From Caryophanales bacterium UBA743 (lineage in GTDB: Bacteria > Bacillota_I > Bacilli_A > RFN20 > CAG-826): a DNA stretch of 64,000 nucleotides. This document shows, in pieces, positions 27,321 through 36,560 of this stretch. Within the stretch, counting starts at the first letter, position 1; every line of letters begins with the position of its first letter. The position numbers and the translations under genes were made by a program. The notes under the pieces were generated by a model. The model was not told the DNA's origin and ran no database searches. It saw only the letters and a list, made by a program, of their open reading frames with translations. The stretch is taken from assembly GCA_002297365.1 (NCBI GenBank), contig DBKT01000011.1:1-64000 (forward strand), in the 5' to 3' direction.

Positions 27321-28313
27321 TCAATTGAAAAACTCGTTTTTCTTATCGCGAGAGAGAAGAGACTGAGCGGTTTCTTTCGCGTCTTTGTTGAGAGCTATGA
27401 TTGCATGAACGCCATAAATGATGGGCATATCAATTTGATATTTGTCGCAAAGCTCTTTTGCGGCATCAAGAGAAAGCATGCCTTCGACTACCATGCCTAC
27501 TTTATCAACCGCTTCTTTAGGGGTATAGCCTTGTCCAATATAATTGCCGGCTTGATTGTTGCGACTATGTTTGCTTGTGCAAGTGACGACAAGATCCCCT
27601 AATCCGGCTAAGCCAGAGAAAGTATTTGGATCGCATCCCATCGCGACCCCTAGTTTCCTTAATTCATGGACGCCTCTGGTGATCAAAGCCGCTTTGGCGT
27701 TATCGCCATAGCCAAGGCCATCGGAAATGCCACAGGCTATCGCAATGATGTTCTTGAAAGCCCCGCAAAGCTCACAGCCCTTCCTGTCTGCGTTGGTATA
27801 CACGCGAAAGGAATCGCCATGGAATATTTCTTGGGCCTTTTTGGCGTTTTCGAGGTTCTTACAAGCCGCAACGATGCAAGTTGGCAAGGAAAGCACCACT
27901 TCCTCAGCGTGCGTGGGTCCGGTCAAAGCAACCACTTCATCCTTGATTCCCAATACGTCTTCAATGATTTCGGAGGTGGTTAGCAAACTTTTTTCTTCAA
28001 TGCCTTTTGCTAGATCGATGATAAGTTGTCCGCCATAATAAGGCTTTATTTGTTCTGCCGTTTTTCGAATGTAGGTGGATGGAGTCGCGAAAACAATAAC
28101 CCCGGAATCCTTTAAGCATCTATCTAAATCAGCGGAAAAAACGATTTTCGATGAAAGAATGGCTCCCGGAAGGTTTTTATGGAGGTGGGTTGAATTGAGC
28201 AAATCGGCTTGTTCTTTTCGATGAGAATAGCAAATTACGTCCTTGCCCTTTAGCGCCAAAAGATTAGAGATCGCACTTCCCCAAGTGCCGCTTCCTAAAA
28301 CGCAGATTTTCAT
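27321..28313 (-). CDS. gpsA: NAD(P)-dependent glycerol-3-phosphate dehydrogenase
   Basis: 330 residues; CGGAGG precedes the ATG. The Rossmann motif VLGSGTWGSAISN, the central catalytic region ACGISDGLGYGDNAKAALITRG and GLAGLGDLVVTCTS are all intact. It reduces dihydroxyacetone phosphate to sn-glycerol-3-phosphate for phospholipid synthesis. It is the last gene of a minus-strand operon that starts with a deoxynucleoside kinase; the gap to the Nudix gene is 22 bp. The operon has no obvious shared theme. Confidence 0.97.
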   Translation of the reverse strand: MKICVLGSGTWGSAISNLLALKGKDVICYSHRKEQADLLNSTHLHKNLPGAILSSKIVFSADLDRCLKDSGVIVFATPSTYIRKTAEQIKPYYGGQLIIDLAKGIEEKSLLTTSEIIEDVLGIKDEVVALTGPTHAEEVVLSLPTCIVAACKNLENAKKAQEIFHGDSFRVYTNADRKGCELCGAFKNIIAIACGISDGLGYGDNAKAALITRGVHELRKLGVAMGCDPNTFSGLAGLGDLVVTCTSKHSRNNQAGNYIGQGYTPKEAVDKVGMVVEGMLSLDAAKELCDKYQIDMPIIYGVHAIIALNKDAKETAQSLLSRDKKNEFFN

Positions 28314-28335
28314 CTTTTTTCCTCCGATCCCGACT

Positions 28336-28932
28336 TTATCCTTGCATGTCTCTCTTCTTTTTGATGAGAAGAAGTTTTTGATTTAATTTCTTATAGATAT
28401 GTTCCACGAACCATTTCTCGGTAGAAAGAGTATACACATCCTCTAAATTAGCCCAACAAAGTCCGGAATTCTCATCTTCTTTGACAAGGAGCTGATCTTT
28501 CTCCTCTTCCTGAAGAAGATAGGTTAAATTTAGATGCAAATGGGAAGGGACGTATACTCCCTTTCGATAATGAGAATCAACCGTGAGAACTTCCAAGGAA
28601 AAGATTTTGCCATCGTTTAACACCTGAAAATGAGAAAGCCCGCTTTCTTCCCTCGCTTCTTTTAAAGCAACTTTCAAACAATCGACTTCCCCATCGTTAT
28701 GCCCGCCAAGCCAACTCCAAGATTGAAAGATCTTATGATAGCAAAGAAGGACTTTTTCCCAGTCTTTATTCACAATCCAGCAAGAGGAAGTTATGTGGCA
28801 GATTTGATTTTCTCTTCGAAAGATGTTTTTCTCCGTCTTTAAGGCGTGCAGAATGATTCTTTTATCCGCTTTTTCTTCTTCGTTAAAAGGGGAATAATCC
28901 TCAATTTGCTCAATCAGCTCTTCTTCCGTCAT
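28336..28932 (-). CDS. Nudix hydrolase
   Basis: 198 residues. The Nudix helix is visible as GGHNDGEVDCLKVALKEAREESGL split over a conserved GGH-D-G start and REESG end; the usual first Arg of the REUXEE core is Lys, a common variation. The ~60 N-terminal residues are predicted helical and acidic. Such proteins hydrolyse nucleoside diphosphates linked to other groups, often as house-cleaning enzymes. Its ATG shares one base with the preceding stop (TAATG), so it is translationally coupled to the CAT-like gene. Substrate unknown. Confidence 0.88.
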   Translation of the reverse strand: MTEEELIEQIEDYSPFNEEEKADKRIILHALKTEKNIFRRENQICHITSSCWIVNKDWEKVLLCYHKIFQSWSWLGGHNDGEVDCLKVALKEAREESGLSHFQVLNDGKIFSLEVLTVDSHYRKGVYVPSHLHLNLTYLLQEEEKDQLLVKEDENSGLCWANLEDVYTLSTEKWFVEHIYKKLNQKLLLIKKKRDMQG

Positions 28933-29594
28933 TATAAAAGGCCCTCAAGATGATCGATGAACTCTTGCAGCTTTAGGAAAACGTGGGCCAATGGAAAGCC
29001 ATCCACCAAAGCATGCGATACCGTTATATTCAAAGTAAGATGGTACGTCCCATCCTCATGTTTCTTGTATTTATCCCAAAGAATACGCGGAACGGATAAA
29101 TCATCATGATCGCCAGATGGAGTTGGGTGGCGAAAGGAAAGAACGCTTAAAAGAGGCAAACAGGAAGCATAGATAACATTTGGCTCGTTGCATAAAGGAG
29201 AAAGGTCCAGATGATCCTCCGGCTTCAATTTCTTCGCTTTCTCGTTTAATTCGATGACTTCCTTATAGAAAGCGGGGAAATCTTCGTTGAAAGGGCAACC
29301 GACATTGCTATAAACGCCCGATTCCCCCATCACCGTCCAAGTCGGATGAACTTGATCGTAATAATAAATGCGGCCATTCACTTCCCGAAGGTGAAGCTCA
29401 TAGACGGAATTGATGGCTTTCGTTAAAAGATAGATGAAAATCGGGAAGAAAGAGATATGTTTTTCTTCTTTGCGCTGAACGATATTCGTCACGTCGATAT
29501 CCACATCTAGGCCATAACTAGGATCAGGGAATTTGGAAAAATGAAAATATTGGTTCCTTTTCTTGTATGTTTTCAAATCGATTTCCGTTCTCAT
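28932..29594 (-). CDS. Chloramphenicol acetyltransferase (CatA)-like acyltransferase
   Basis: 220 residues, the usual CatA length. The catalytic motif HALVDG (HxxxDG) is near the C-terminus, and the N-terminal R-x-Q-Y-F-H-F-S-K block typical of the family is present, as is the SVLSFRHPTP strand. The trimeric CAT fold acetylates chloramphenicol, but many chromosomal homologues act on unknown acceptors. Its presence inside a housekeeping-like operon, with overlaps on both sides, argues against a recently acquired resistance gene. Resistance cannot be inferred from sequence alone. Confidence 0.82.
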   Translation of the reverse strand: MRTEIDLKTYKKRNQYFHFSKFPDPSYGLDVDIDVTNIVQRKEEKHISFFPIFIYLLTKAINSVYELHLREVNGRIYYYDQVHPTWTVMGESGVYSNVGCPFNEDFPAFYKEVIELNEKAKKLKPEDHLDLSPLCNEPNVIYASCLPLLSVLSFRHPTPSGDHDDLSVPRILWDKYKKHEDGTYHLTLNITVSHALVDGFPLAHVFLKLQEFIDHLEGLL

Positions 29595-30232
29595 TCAATC
29601 GCTCCTTTCATTTTCAGCTCTTGCAAAAGCCATTCTTTGGCCAAGGGATCTTTTTTCAAATCCCATTTATCCACATCAACATCAATCAAAGATTCTTTTG
29701 CATAGCTTTTTCTCATCATTTCGTCATATCCGTCATAAAGAAAACGGTAATAGGAAATAAGTTCTTTCCCCAATTCAAAAGAACGGCCTCTGCTTTGAAT
29801 GCGTTTTAAAACCGTGTCAAAAGATCCGTGAAGATAAATAAGGATTGTTTTCTTGCCTTCGGAGTTCGCTTGAAGCTCTTGCAGGATCTCTTTGAAGAAA
29901 GAATCGTATATTTTCATTTCCATCTCGCTGATATCACCTAATTCGAAGTTCTTCTTGGCGAAATAACGATCCTCGAAAATGCTGCGATCAAGGACAGCGT
30001 TTTCTTTCTTCAAAGCCTCGCGAATCGTATGGAATCTAGCACGCAAGAAAGATAATTGCAGAAGGAAAGGATAGCGTTTTCTTTCTTTTTCTTCTGGAGT
30101 GGCTTTGTAGAACAGGGGCAGGATTTCATTTCCTTTTACCGTTTCAAAAAAAGAGGGCAAGGAAAGTTCTTCTTCCAGCATCTTTGTCGTCGTTGTTTTT
30201 CCAATTCCGATCATTCCGCCTACGATTATCAT
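29591..30232 (-). CDS. Deoxynucleoside kinase (deoxyadenosine/deoxyguanosine kinase type)
   Basis: 213 residues from the ATG at 30232; TTG codons at 30238 and 30241 are possible earlier starts, with AGAGG just before them. The P-loop GGMIGIGKTT, the DRSIFEDRYFAK block (the ERS/DRS substrate motif) and the RIQSRGRSFE lid are typical of bacterial dAK/dGK/dCK enzymes. It phosphorylates imported deoxynucleosides. The gene lies between two nucleoside importers and near tdk and hpt, which supports a salvage role. It overlaps the CAT-like gene by 4 bp. Confidence 0.9.
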   Translation of the reverse strand: MIIVGGMIGIGKTTTTKMLEEELSLPSFFETVKGNEILPLFYKATPEEKERKRYPFLLQLSFLRARFHTIREALKKENAVLDRSIFEDRYFAKKNFELGDISEMEMKIYDSFFKEILQELQANSEGKKTILIYLHGSFDTVLKRIQSRGRSFELGKELISYYRFLYDGYDEMMRKSYAKESLIDVDVDKWDLKKDPLAKEWLLQELKMKGAIE

Positions 30233-30438
30233 TTCCAACAAGCCTCTAAATCTTTAAAGATTATCTACTCTTCCGTTTTTTATTTCCATAGAAAAGATTC
30301 GTGACAAAGAAGCAAAGAGGCAAACCCTATCTTTTCTTTTAAGAATTCCTGTGTAAAAAATTAAAAAAACTCTAAAAAGGATTTTCATTTATCGCTATAA
30401 TGTTATTCCAAGGACGAAAGAAAGCTCCTGTTTAAAAC

Positions 30439-30451
30439 AATGAGACTCATT
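30439..30451. promoter_or_regulatory. Dyad upstream of the second nucleoside importer
   Basis: AATGAGACTCATT is a perfect 13-bp dyad located 40 bp downstream of a TATAAT (30395-30400) that lacks a clear -35. It may be an operator in the leader of the importer operon. No purine aptamer signature is present in this leader, unlike the first importer. Confidence 0.3.
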
Positions 30452-30512
30452 TGAAGCAATTGTGTTTTGATGGAAGCTTGTCCGAATTCATACATTAGGA
30501 GGAAAAACAAGT

Positions 30513-31742
30513 ATGAAAAAATCAGCCTTATTACTCTTAGGCGCTTCTATCCTCACGCTCGCTTCTTGCGGAGCGAGAGGGAATGACGAAGACCCTAACG
30601 CCATCAAAATCGCATTAGTAACAGACTCAGGCACCCTTAACGACCACAACTTCAACCAAACATCTTGGGAAGCCGTTAATGCATGGGCCGTTGAAAATGG
30701 CGGCGGAAAAGTCGAAAATCAAGTTGTTAGCAACGGAAGCGTGTTGACGAAATATTATCAGCCAACTGCCACCGGCAATGATTTCACCACTGCTGAGAGA
30801 GTCTCTGCGGTTAAAGCTGCTGCTGACTGGGGCGCAAAATTCATCGTTCTTCCTGGTTATCTTTTCCAACCAGTGGTAAAACAAATCCAAGAGATCAGCA
30901 AATATAAGGATATCCATTTCCTTGCTTTGGATTGCGTGAATCAAGACAGTGATAACAAATATAAGGAATTCACACTTAAATCCAATGTGTCTATGACTCA
31001 ATATCAAGAAGAGCAAGCTGGCTTTATGGCTGGCTATGGCGCTGTCAAAGAAGGCTTGAGAAAATTAGGTTTCGTCGGTGGAATGGCTGTTCCAGCCGTT
31101 ACCCGTTACGGATATGGGTATATTCAAGGCGCTGAAAAAGCTGCAACCGAACTCAGCTTAGCGGATAACGCCATTGACATGCAATATTACTATTCCGGAA
31201 AATTCGCTTCTACAGATGAGGCGACCGCCTTTGCCACTAAGTGGTATAACGCAGGAACAGAAACCATCTTCGCCTGTGGCGGAGCCGTTTATAATTCCGT
31301 AACCACCGCCCTTTCCGGATTATCTGACAAGAGTGGCAAAACCTGGATTGGCGTTGATACCAACCAACACGCCGACACTTCCATCAAGCCAGAAGGCACG
31401 AGAGAATTGCTTCTCACCTCTGCTATGAAAGGCTTAGGAGAGTCTATCAAATCCGCTTTGAACGATTGGAAGAAGAACAACTACGAGAAATTCTCCGACA
31501 AATTAGCCGGAAAGATTGAAACCCTCGGAATCAACGATGATGCCGTTGCTCTTCCAACTCCAGAAACAACCGGTGACGAAGACTGCTGGGGATTTAAGAA
31601 TTTCACCATTGAACAATACAAGACTTTAGTTAGCCAGATGAAAGCTGGAACCATTACCGTTTCTGCCGACACCGACACAAAGCCAAGCGTTACAAAAGTT
31701 CAAGTCACTTACCACAACACCACCAGCACCGACAAAAAATAA
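30513..31742 (+). CDS. BMP/PnrA-family nucleoside-binding lipoprotein (second importer)
   Basis: 409 residues; TAGGAGG lies upstream. The signal peptide ends in the lipobox LASC. The mature protein begins with a BMP-type strand (IKIALVTDSGTLNDHNFNQTSWEA), then KFIVLPGYLFQP and KLGFVGGMAVPAVTRYGYGYIQGAE, the PnrA-type nucleoside-binding core. It is only distantly similar to the first binding protein in the window, so ligand preference may differ. The C-terminal tail is Thr/Ser/Lys-rich. ATPase and two permeases follow. Confidence 0.93.
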   Translation: MKKSALLLLGASILTLASCGARGNDEDPNAIKIALVTDSGTLNDHNFNQTSWEAVNAWAVENGGGKVENQVVSNGSVLTKYYQPTATGNDFTTAERVSAVKAAADWGAKFIVLPGYLFQPVVKQIQEISKYKDIHFLALDCVNQDSDNKYKEFTLKSNVSMTQYQEEQAGFMAGYGAVKEGLRKLGFVGGMAVPAVTRYGYGYIQGAEKAATELSLADNAIDMQYYYSGKFASTDEATAFATKWYNAGTETIFACGGAVYNSVTTALSGLSDKSGKTWIGVDTNQHADTSIKPEGTRELLLTSAMKGLGESIKSALNDWKKNNYEKFSDKLAGKIETLGINDDAVALPTPETTGDEDCWGFKNFTIEQYKTLVSQMKAGTITVSADTDTKPSVTKVQVTYHNTTSTDKK

Positions 31743-31756
31743 ATCGTCCGCTATAG

Positions 31757-31786
31757 AGGGGGTCTTCTTTAGGGCCCCCTTTCTTT
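31757..31786 (+). terminator. Intra-operon terminator after the second binding protein
   Basis: AGGGGG (31757-31762) pairs with CCCCCT (31775-31780), followed by TTCTTT. As in the first importer, it sits between the binding protein and the ATPase, probably to lower transporter levels relative to the binding protein. Confidence 0.7.
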
Positions 31787-31806
31787 CAAAAAAGGAGTTC
31801 TTTAAT

Positions 31807-33429
31807 ATGGAGGAAAATGTTCTTGAGCTGCGACACATTTGCAAATATTTTCCTGGCATCAAAGCAAACGACGATATCTCTTTGACGCTAAGAAAAGGGG
31901 AAATACACGCTCTTCTGGGAGAAAATGGCGCAGGCAAATCCACCTTGATGTCGATGGTCTCTGGCTTATATCAGCCAGATTCTGGCGAAATATTGCTTAA
32001 TGGTGAAAAAGTTTCTATAAAAGATCCGCATGAAGCGTGCAAATTAGGGATCGGAATGGTCCACCAACATTTCATGCTTGTAGGCGTTTTTTCAGCATTG
32101 GAAAACATCATTTTAGGAGAAGAGCCAACCGGTCTTTTTGGTTATATAAAGCCAGTCGAAGCAAGGGAGAAGTTAGAGAGCCTTTGCGAAAAATACAATT
32201 TCCATATCGATTTGGACGAAAAAATCGACGATATGTCTGTTGGCGAACAACAAAAAGTCGAGATTCTAAAAATGCTTTTCCGCGATTCCAATATCTTGAT
32301 TTTTGATGAGCCTACGGCTGTTTTGACGCCTCAAGAAATCGATGATTTGATGATTTCCATGAAGAATTTGGCAAAAGAAGGGAAATCCATTCTCTTCATT
32401 TCGCACAAATTAAATGAAATAATGGCTGTCTCCGATCGCGTTAGCGTCCTAAGAAAAGGAAGATGCGTCAAAACGCTAGAGACAAAGGATACCACGGAAG
32501 AAGAGCTTTCTCGTCTAATGGTCGGAAGAGACGTTCAGCTCGTCGTTCAAAAAACGGAAGCAAAACCGGGGCCCGATGTCCTCACCATCCGTAACCTAAC
32601 CGTTTTCAATCAAGAAAAAGGAAAGGACACCGTTAATAACGTCTCCCTTTCCGTCCGTCAGGGCGAAATCGTTTGCCTGGCTGGAATCGAGGGAAATGGA
32701 CAAAGCGATTTAATCTACGCCTTAACGGGTATTTGCAAAGCCAAATCCGGCGAGATCATTCTTCATAACGTGAAGAACCCTCGTTTTAGCGAAAAGAAAA
32801 AAGAAGAACGGGAGAAAGCTGGCGAAGAATATGAAGAGGATCCATACACTGACGTGCATTTAGAAAAATTGAGCATCCGCGAAAGAGCTTTGGCGGGCCT
32901 CTCTCACATTCCTGAAGACCGTCACAAATATGGTTTAGCTCTTGATTTTTCCTTGCAAGATAATCTTGTTTTGCAACGTTATTTTAAAAAACCGTTCTCA
33001 TTTTTTGGCATAAGAAGCAAGAAAGCCATTCGCGAATACGCCCAAAAACTAATTGATCAATATGACATTCGTTCCTCCTTAGGGGCAAACACAACAGTAC
33101 GCTCAATGTCTGGCGGGAATCAGCAAAAAGCCATCATCGGTCGTCAATTGGATTTGGGCGCCCCTCTTTTAATCGCCGTGTCCCCTACACGCGGCTTGGA
33201 TGTTGGCGCGATTGAGAAAATTCATCATCAATTGATAGAAAGCAGAGATTCCGGCAAAGCCGTTCTTCTTGTTTCCCTCGAATTAGAGGAAGTCATGAAT
33301 CTCTCTGACCGTATCCTTGTGATGCATAACGGCAAAATCGTTGCCAACTTAAATCCAAAAAAGACAACGGTCGAGGAAATCGGTCTCTATATGTCTGGTG
33401 CAAAAGTGCAAGAAGGATTGGGAGAATAA
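31807..33429 (+). CDS. Nucleoside ABC importer, double ATPase subunit (second importer)
   Basis: 540 residues; AAAGGAG precedes the ATG. First module: GENGAGKST Walker A, MSVGEQQKVEI signature, ILIFDEPTAVLTP Walker B. Second module: IEGNGQSD in place of Walker A, MSGGNQQKAIIGR signature, AVSPTRGLDVG. An insertion rich in Lys and Glu lies in the second module (ARFSEKKKEEREK region). NupA/NupO type. One base separates it from the next gene. Confidence 0.94.
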   Translation: MEENVLELRHICKYFPGIKANDDISLTLRKGEIHALLGENGAGKSTLMSMVSGLYQPDSGEILLNGEKVSIKDPHEACKLGIGMVHQHFMLVGVFSALENIILGEEPTGLFGYIKPVEAREKLESLCEKYNFHIDLDEKIDDMSVGEQQKVEILKMLFRDSNILIFDEPTAVLTPQEIDDLMISMKNLAKEGKSILFISHKLNEIMAVSDRVSVLRKGRCVKTLETKDTTEEELSRLMVGRDVQLVVQKTEAKPGPDVLTIRNLTVFNQEKGKDTVNNVSLSVRQGEIVCLAGIEGNGQSDLIYALTGICKAKSGEIILHNVKNPRFSEKKKEEREKAGEEYEEDPYTDVHLEKLSIRERALAGLSHIPEDRHKYGLALDFSLQDNLVLQRYFKKPFSFFGIRSKKAIREYAQKLIDQYDIRSSLGANTTVRSMSGGNQQKAIIGRQLDLGAPLLIAVSPTRGLDVGAIEKIHHQLIESRDSGKAVLLVSLELEEVMNLSDRILVMHNGKIVANLNPKKTTVEEIGLYMSGAKVQEGLGE

Positions 33430-33430
33430 T

Positions 33431-34729
33431 ATGAAAGCATTTAAAGAATCCATAAAAGTCTTCTTAGCCAAAACAAGTGCTTTCTTCAAGAAAGTCGGCT
33501 CTTTTCTGAACAAATACGTTTGGCATTATCTTCGTTATGTTTTTGTTCCGATTGGAAAATTCTTTTCTTGGCTATTCCATTTCCAAGCGGCCAGATCCAT
33601 TATGAGCTCGATTATTTGTGTCTTTATTGGCATCTTCGTAGGTTTCATCGTCATGCTTATTCGTGATCCGGCTAATTGCTTTGCTGGATTGGGCGTTCTT
33701 CTGTCTTCTGGTTTCCAGGGGATTTCCGAAGGCGATTATGATGCGATATCTCACGTTATAGGCGTCTTAACTCCGATGGTCTTAGCCGGTATATCCATAT
33801 CCTTCGCTTTCAAACTTGGTTTGTTCAACATCGGCATTACAGGCCAATTAACCATGGGTGCCTTCCTTTCTTTGATTTTTTCCTTTATGGGAATGCCATG
33901 GTACGTTTGTTTATTAATCGGGATGGTTGGAGGCGCCCTTATCGGCTTCCTTTCCGGTTTCTTGAAAGCCAAATTCAACGTTAACGAAGTCCTTTCTGGC
34001 ATCATGTTTAACTGGATCGTCTATTACCTTTGCGGTTTGATTGGCGATTATTTGCCAAGCGACTGGATTGACTCTTCCAACAAAACCCAGCTTGCCAAAA
34101 TGTCTCAAAACGGCAGACTTCCGACTCTTCTTTCTGAGAACACCGCTGACGGATATATCAATCCGGCCTACTACAACGTGACGGCAGGCATTTTTATTGC
34201 GATTATCATTGCTGTTATCATCTGGTTCATTTTGAAATACACCAAATTTGGTTTCGAATTAAAGCTCTGTGGCTCAAATAAGTTTGCGGCGAAATATGCT
34301 GGCATTAATCAAAATTCCAACATCGTTCTTTCTTTGGCGATTTCTGGTGCAATCGCTGGAATTTGCGGATACATGGTCTTTGCCACCCCTTCTCCTAAAG
34401 GGTTCACTTTTGGAGCCTTAGATGGCGTTATGCTGTCCGACGGATTCAACGGCATCTCGGTTGCGTTAATCGGCCAAACCGATCCTATCGGATGTATCTT
34501 CTCTTCGTTCTTCCTTGCTTATATTAATGAGGGGCAAACGCAAATCGTGAACGTCTCTATCCTTTATTCCAAATACTATATGGAATTGATTAAGGCAGTT
34601 ATTATTTACGTTGCTTCATTTAGCGCTTTTATCGCTTATCTTATTAAAAGCTCTAACGAAAAGAGCAAAGGAAAAATCGACGCTAGTTTCAAAGAACTAT
34701 ATCGTTCCAAAAAGGAGGAAACAGTATGA
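33431..34729 (+). CDS. Nucleoside ABC importer permease 1 (second importer)
   Basis: 432 residues from the ATG at 33431 with GGGAG upstream. An N-terminal basic, amphipathic stretch of about 45 residues precedes the usual helices. SFAFKLGLFNIGITGQLTMGAF and FELKLCGSNKFAAKYAGINQN are the helix-2 and ATPase-docking motifs of this permease family. It overlaps the next gene by 4 bp (ATGA). Confidence 0.93.
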   Translation: MKAFKESIKVFLAKTSAFFKKVGSFLNKYVWHYLRYVFVPIGKFFSWLFHFQAARSIMSSIICVFIGIFVGFIVMLIRDPANCFAGLGVLLSSGFQGISEGDYDAISHVIGVLTPMVLAGISISFAFKLGLFNIGITGQLTMGAFLSLIFSFMGMPWYVCLLIGMVGGALIGFLSGFLKAKFNVNEVLSGIMFNWIVYYLCGLIGDYLPSDWIDSSNKTQLAKMSQNGRLPTLLSENTADGYINPAYYNVTAGIFIAIIIAVIIWFILKYTKFGFELKLCGSNKFAAKYAGINQNSNIVLSLAISGAIAGICGYMVFATPSPKGFTFGALDGVMLSDGFNGISVALIGQTDPIGCIFSSFFLAYINEGQTQIVNVSILYSKYYMELIKAVIIYVASFSAFIAYLIKSSNEKSKGKIDASFKELYRSKKEETV

Positions 34730-35760
34730 ATTTGCTTATTTTAGAAGGGATTACCGTCTCTCCTTATGTTTGGGGAACGCTTATCTTCTCTTTCATCGTT
34801 TTCGGTGTCGGCTTCACTCTTGGGGCATTTGGCGGGATGTATTCAGAATGTTCTGGCATCATCAACATTGCCTTAGATGGTTCTATGTTGTTAGGAGCTT
34901 TCTCTGGCATTCTTGTCTGCCAGCAAATCGGCGGCGCTTTAAAAGGAAGCGAGTTGTTGAATAATTGGGCTTTCGTCAATTTCATTTATGTGATAGGCCT
35001 CCTTGTTTGCGTGATTGTCGCTTTTGCTTTCTCCTTCCTGCTCTCTTTCGTTTCCATCCGTTTGAAAGCGGATCAAACAATCGTAGGCACCGCTTTAAAT
35101 AGCCTTGTAGCTGCCATTGTTTTGATTGTCAACACGATTCATTTAGGGGCCGATCTTCCTGAAACCGATGTTTCGATGTTCTATAACGTCATGCTTTATA
35201 AGTTTGAGGGTATGGAGTTCTTTAACGGCATGTTCTCCAATTTGAACATCACCGTTTTGATTGGAATCGTCCTGATTGTTCTTTTAGCCTTGATCATGAA
35301 CAAAACAAGATTGGGCTTAAGAATACGCGCATGCGGGGAAAATCCGGCAGCTGCCGATTCCGTCGGTATCAAAGTCAATAAGATGAGATACATTGGCACC
35401 GCTATCGGCTCCGTGTCTGCCGCAATCGGCGGTTATATCATTTTCACTTGCTTGCGTTTAGGGGAATGGAGCCTCACTTCAGGTGTTTTTGGATATGGTT
35501 TCTTGGTGTTGGCAATTGAAATTTTAGGGAACTGGAAAGCGAAGAACATTATTTTTGCCGCTTTGTTCTTTGCGTTCTTCACCTCATTTGGGACATTCAT
35601 GACGACCACCTTCTCTGGCGGAGCGAAAGCCTTCTATAATTCCAAGGCTTTCTATTGCATGTTGCCCTACTTATTGGCAATCCTATCCCTTGTCTTCTTC
35701 TCAAAGAAGAGCCACGCTCCGAAAGCGGAAGGAATTCCTTACGACAAATCAGCTCGTTAA
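34726..35760 (+). CDS. Nucleoside ABC importer permease 2 (second importer)
   Basis: 344 residues; AAGGAGG precedes the ATG. GGMYSECSGIINIALDGSMLLGAF and LGLRIRACGENPAAADSVGIKVN are diagnostic of the NupC/NupQ-type second permease. It closes the importer operon; a terminator follows at 35798. Confidence 0.93.
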   Translation: MNLLILEGITVSPYVWGTLIFSFIVFGVGFTLGAFGGMYSECSGIINIALDGSMLLGAFSGILVCQQIGGALKGSELLNNWAFVNFIYVIGLLVCVIVAFAFSFLLSFVSIRLKADQTIVGTALNSLVAAIVLIVNTIHLGADLPETDVSMFYNVMLYKFEGMEFFNGMFSNLNITVLIGIVLIVLLALIMNKTRLGLRIRACGENPAAADSVGIKVNKMRYIGTAIGSVSAAIGGYIIFTCLRLGEWSLTSGVFGYGFLVLAIEILGNWKAKNIIFAALFFAFFTSFGTFMTTTFSGGAKAFYNSKAFYCMLPYLLAILSLVFFSKKSHAPKAEGIPYDKSAR

Positions 35761-35797
35761 AAAGAACGAACACCTGTATCCATTTTCAAAAGAATTT

Positions 35798-35827
35798 GCG
35801 TTCTCTTAAGGCCAAGGGAACGCTTTT
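35798..35827 (+). terminator. Terminator of the second importer operon
   Basis: GCGTTC (35798-35803) pairs with GAACGC (35818-35823), with further CTT/AAG pairing inside, then TTTT. A TATAAT at 35832-35837 immediately downstream is the probable -10 of tdk. Confidence 0.75.
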
Positions 35828-35868
35828 CATATATAATAGAAAAACTTGAAAAAGAGGATTTCCATATT

Positions 35869-36456
35869 ATGTATCAAGAGCTTCAAAAAGGATGGGTTGA
35901 GGTCATCACAGGGCCTATGTTTGCCGGCAAAAGCGAAGAATTGATTCGCCGCATAAAGACCCTTTCTTACACCAAAATGAGAATTATTGCCTTTAAACCG
36001 GCGATCGACGATCGTTACGATAAAACGGCCATTGCTTCTCATGATGGTGCCAAATATGAGGCCTACGCTATCAAAGAGGCTCATTCCATTCTGGAATTGG
36101 TAAAAGAAGACACCCAAGTTGTTGCCATCGATGAAATCCAATTCTTCGATATGAGCGTTGTCGGAATCTGCGAAGAATTGGCCGATAGAGGAATCCGGGT
36201 CATTGTCGCAGGATTGGACTTGGATTTCAAAGGAGAGCCTTTTGGCCCAATGCCAGAGCTCTTAGCAAGGGCTGAATTCGTGACAAAACTTTCCGCCGTC
36301 TGCACCGTTTGCGGATGCGCGGCAACAAGAACGCAACGTTTGATTGATGGAAAACCCGCTGATTTCAACGATCCCATTATTAAGGTTGGGGCAAAAGAAA
36401 ATTACGAAGCCCGTTGCAGAAAACATCATATCGTTCCCAATAAGCCGAAATTCTAG
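35869..36456 (+). CDS. tdk: Thymidine kinase
   Basis: 195 residues, type II Tdk length. P-loop TGPMFAGKSEEL, DEIQFFD (Walker B), and the lasso/zinc region CTVCGCAATRTQR followed by a C-terminal CRKHH supply the zinc ligands. It phosphorylates thymidine and deoxyuridine. The ATG follows AGAGGATT. It sits directly after the second nucleoside importer, so uptake and trapping of thymidine are plausibly linked. A terminator follows at 36472. Confidence 0.96.
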   Translation: MYQELQKGWVEVITGPMFAGKSEELIRRIKTLSYTKMRIIAFKPAIDDRYDKTAIASHDGAKYEAYAIKEAHSILELVKEDTQVVAIDEIQFFDMSVVGICEELADRGIRVIVAGLDLDFKGEPFGPMPELLARAEFVTKLSAVCTVCGCAATRTQRLIDGKPADFNDPIIKVGAKENYEARCRKHHIVPNKPKF

Positions 36457-36471
36457 GTTTCAATCGATTTG

Positions 36472-36491
36472 AGAGCCTTTTGGCTCTTTTT
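36472..36491 (+). terminator. Terminator of tdk
   Basis: AGAGCC (36472-36477) pairs with GGCTCT (36482-36487) across a TTTT loop and runs into a T tract. Confidence 0.75.
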
Positions 36492-36560
36492 CTATATCAT
36501 TTTTTGCTAAGTTCTTAAAAAAATACAGCAAAGCCGTTTCTACGCTTATAAAATAAAGAG

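Noticed and set aside
28932..29594. Acquired chloramphenicol resistance gene
   Set aside because: It is translationally coupled inside an operon with gpsA and a deoxynucleoside kinase, with no mobile element nearby; a native acyltransferase is more likely.
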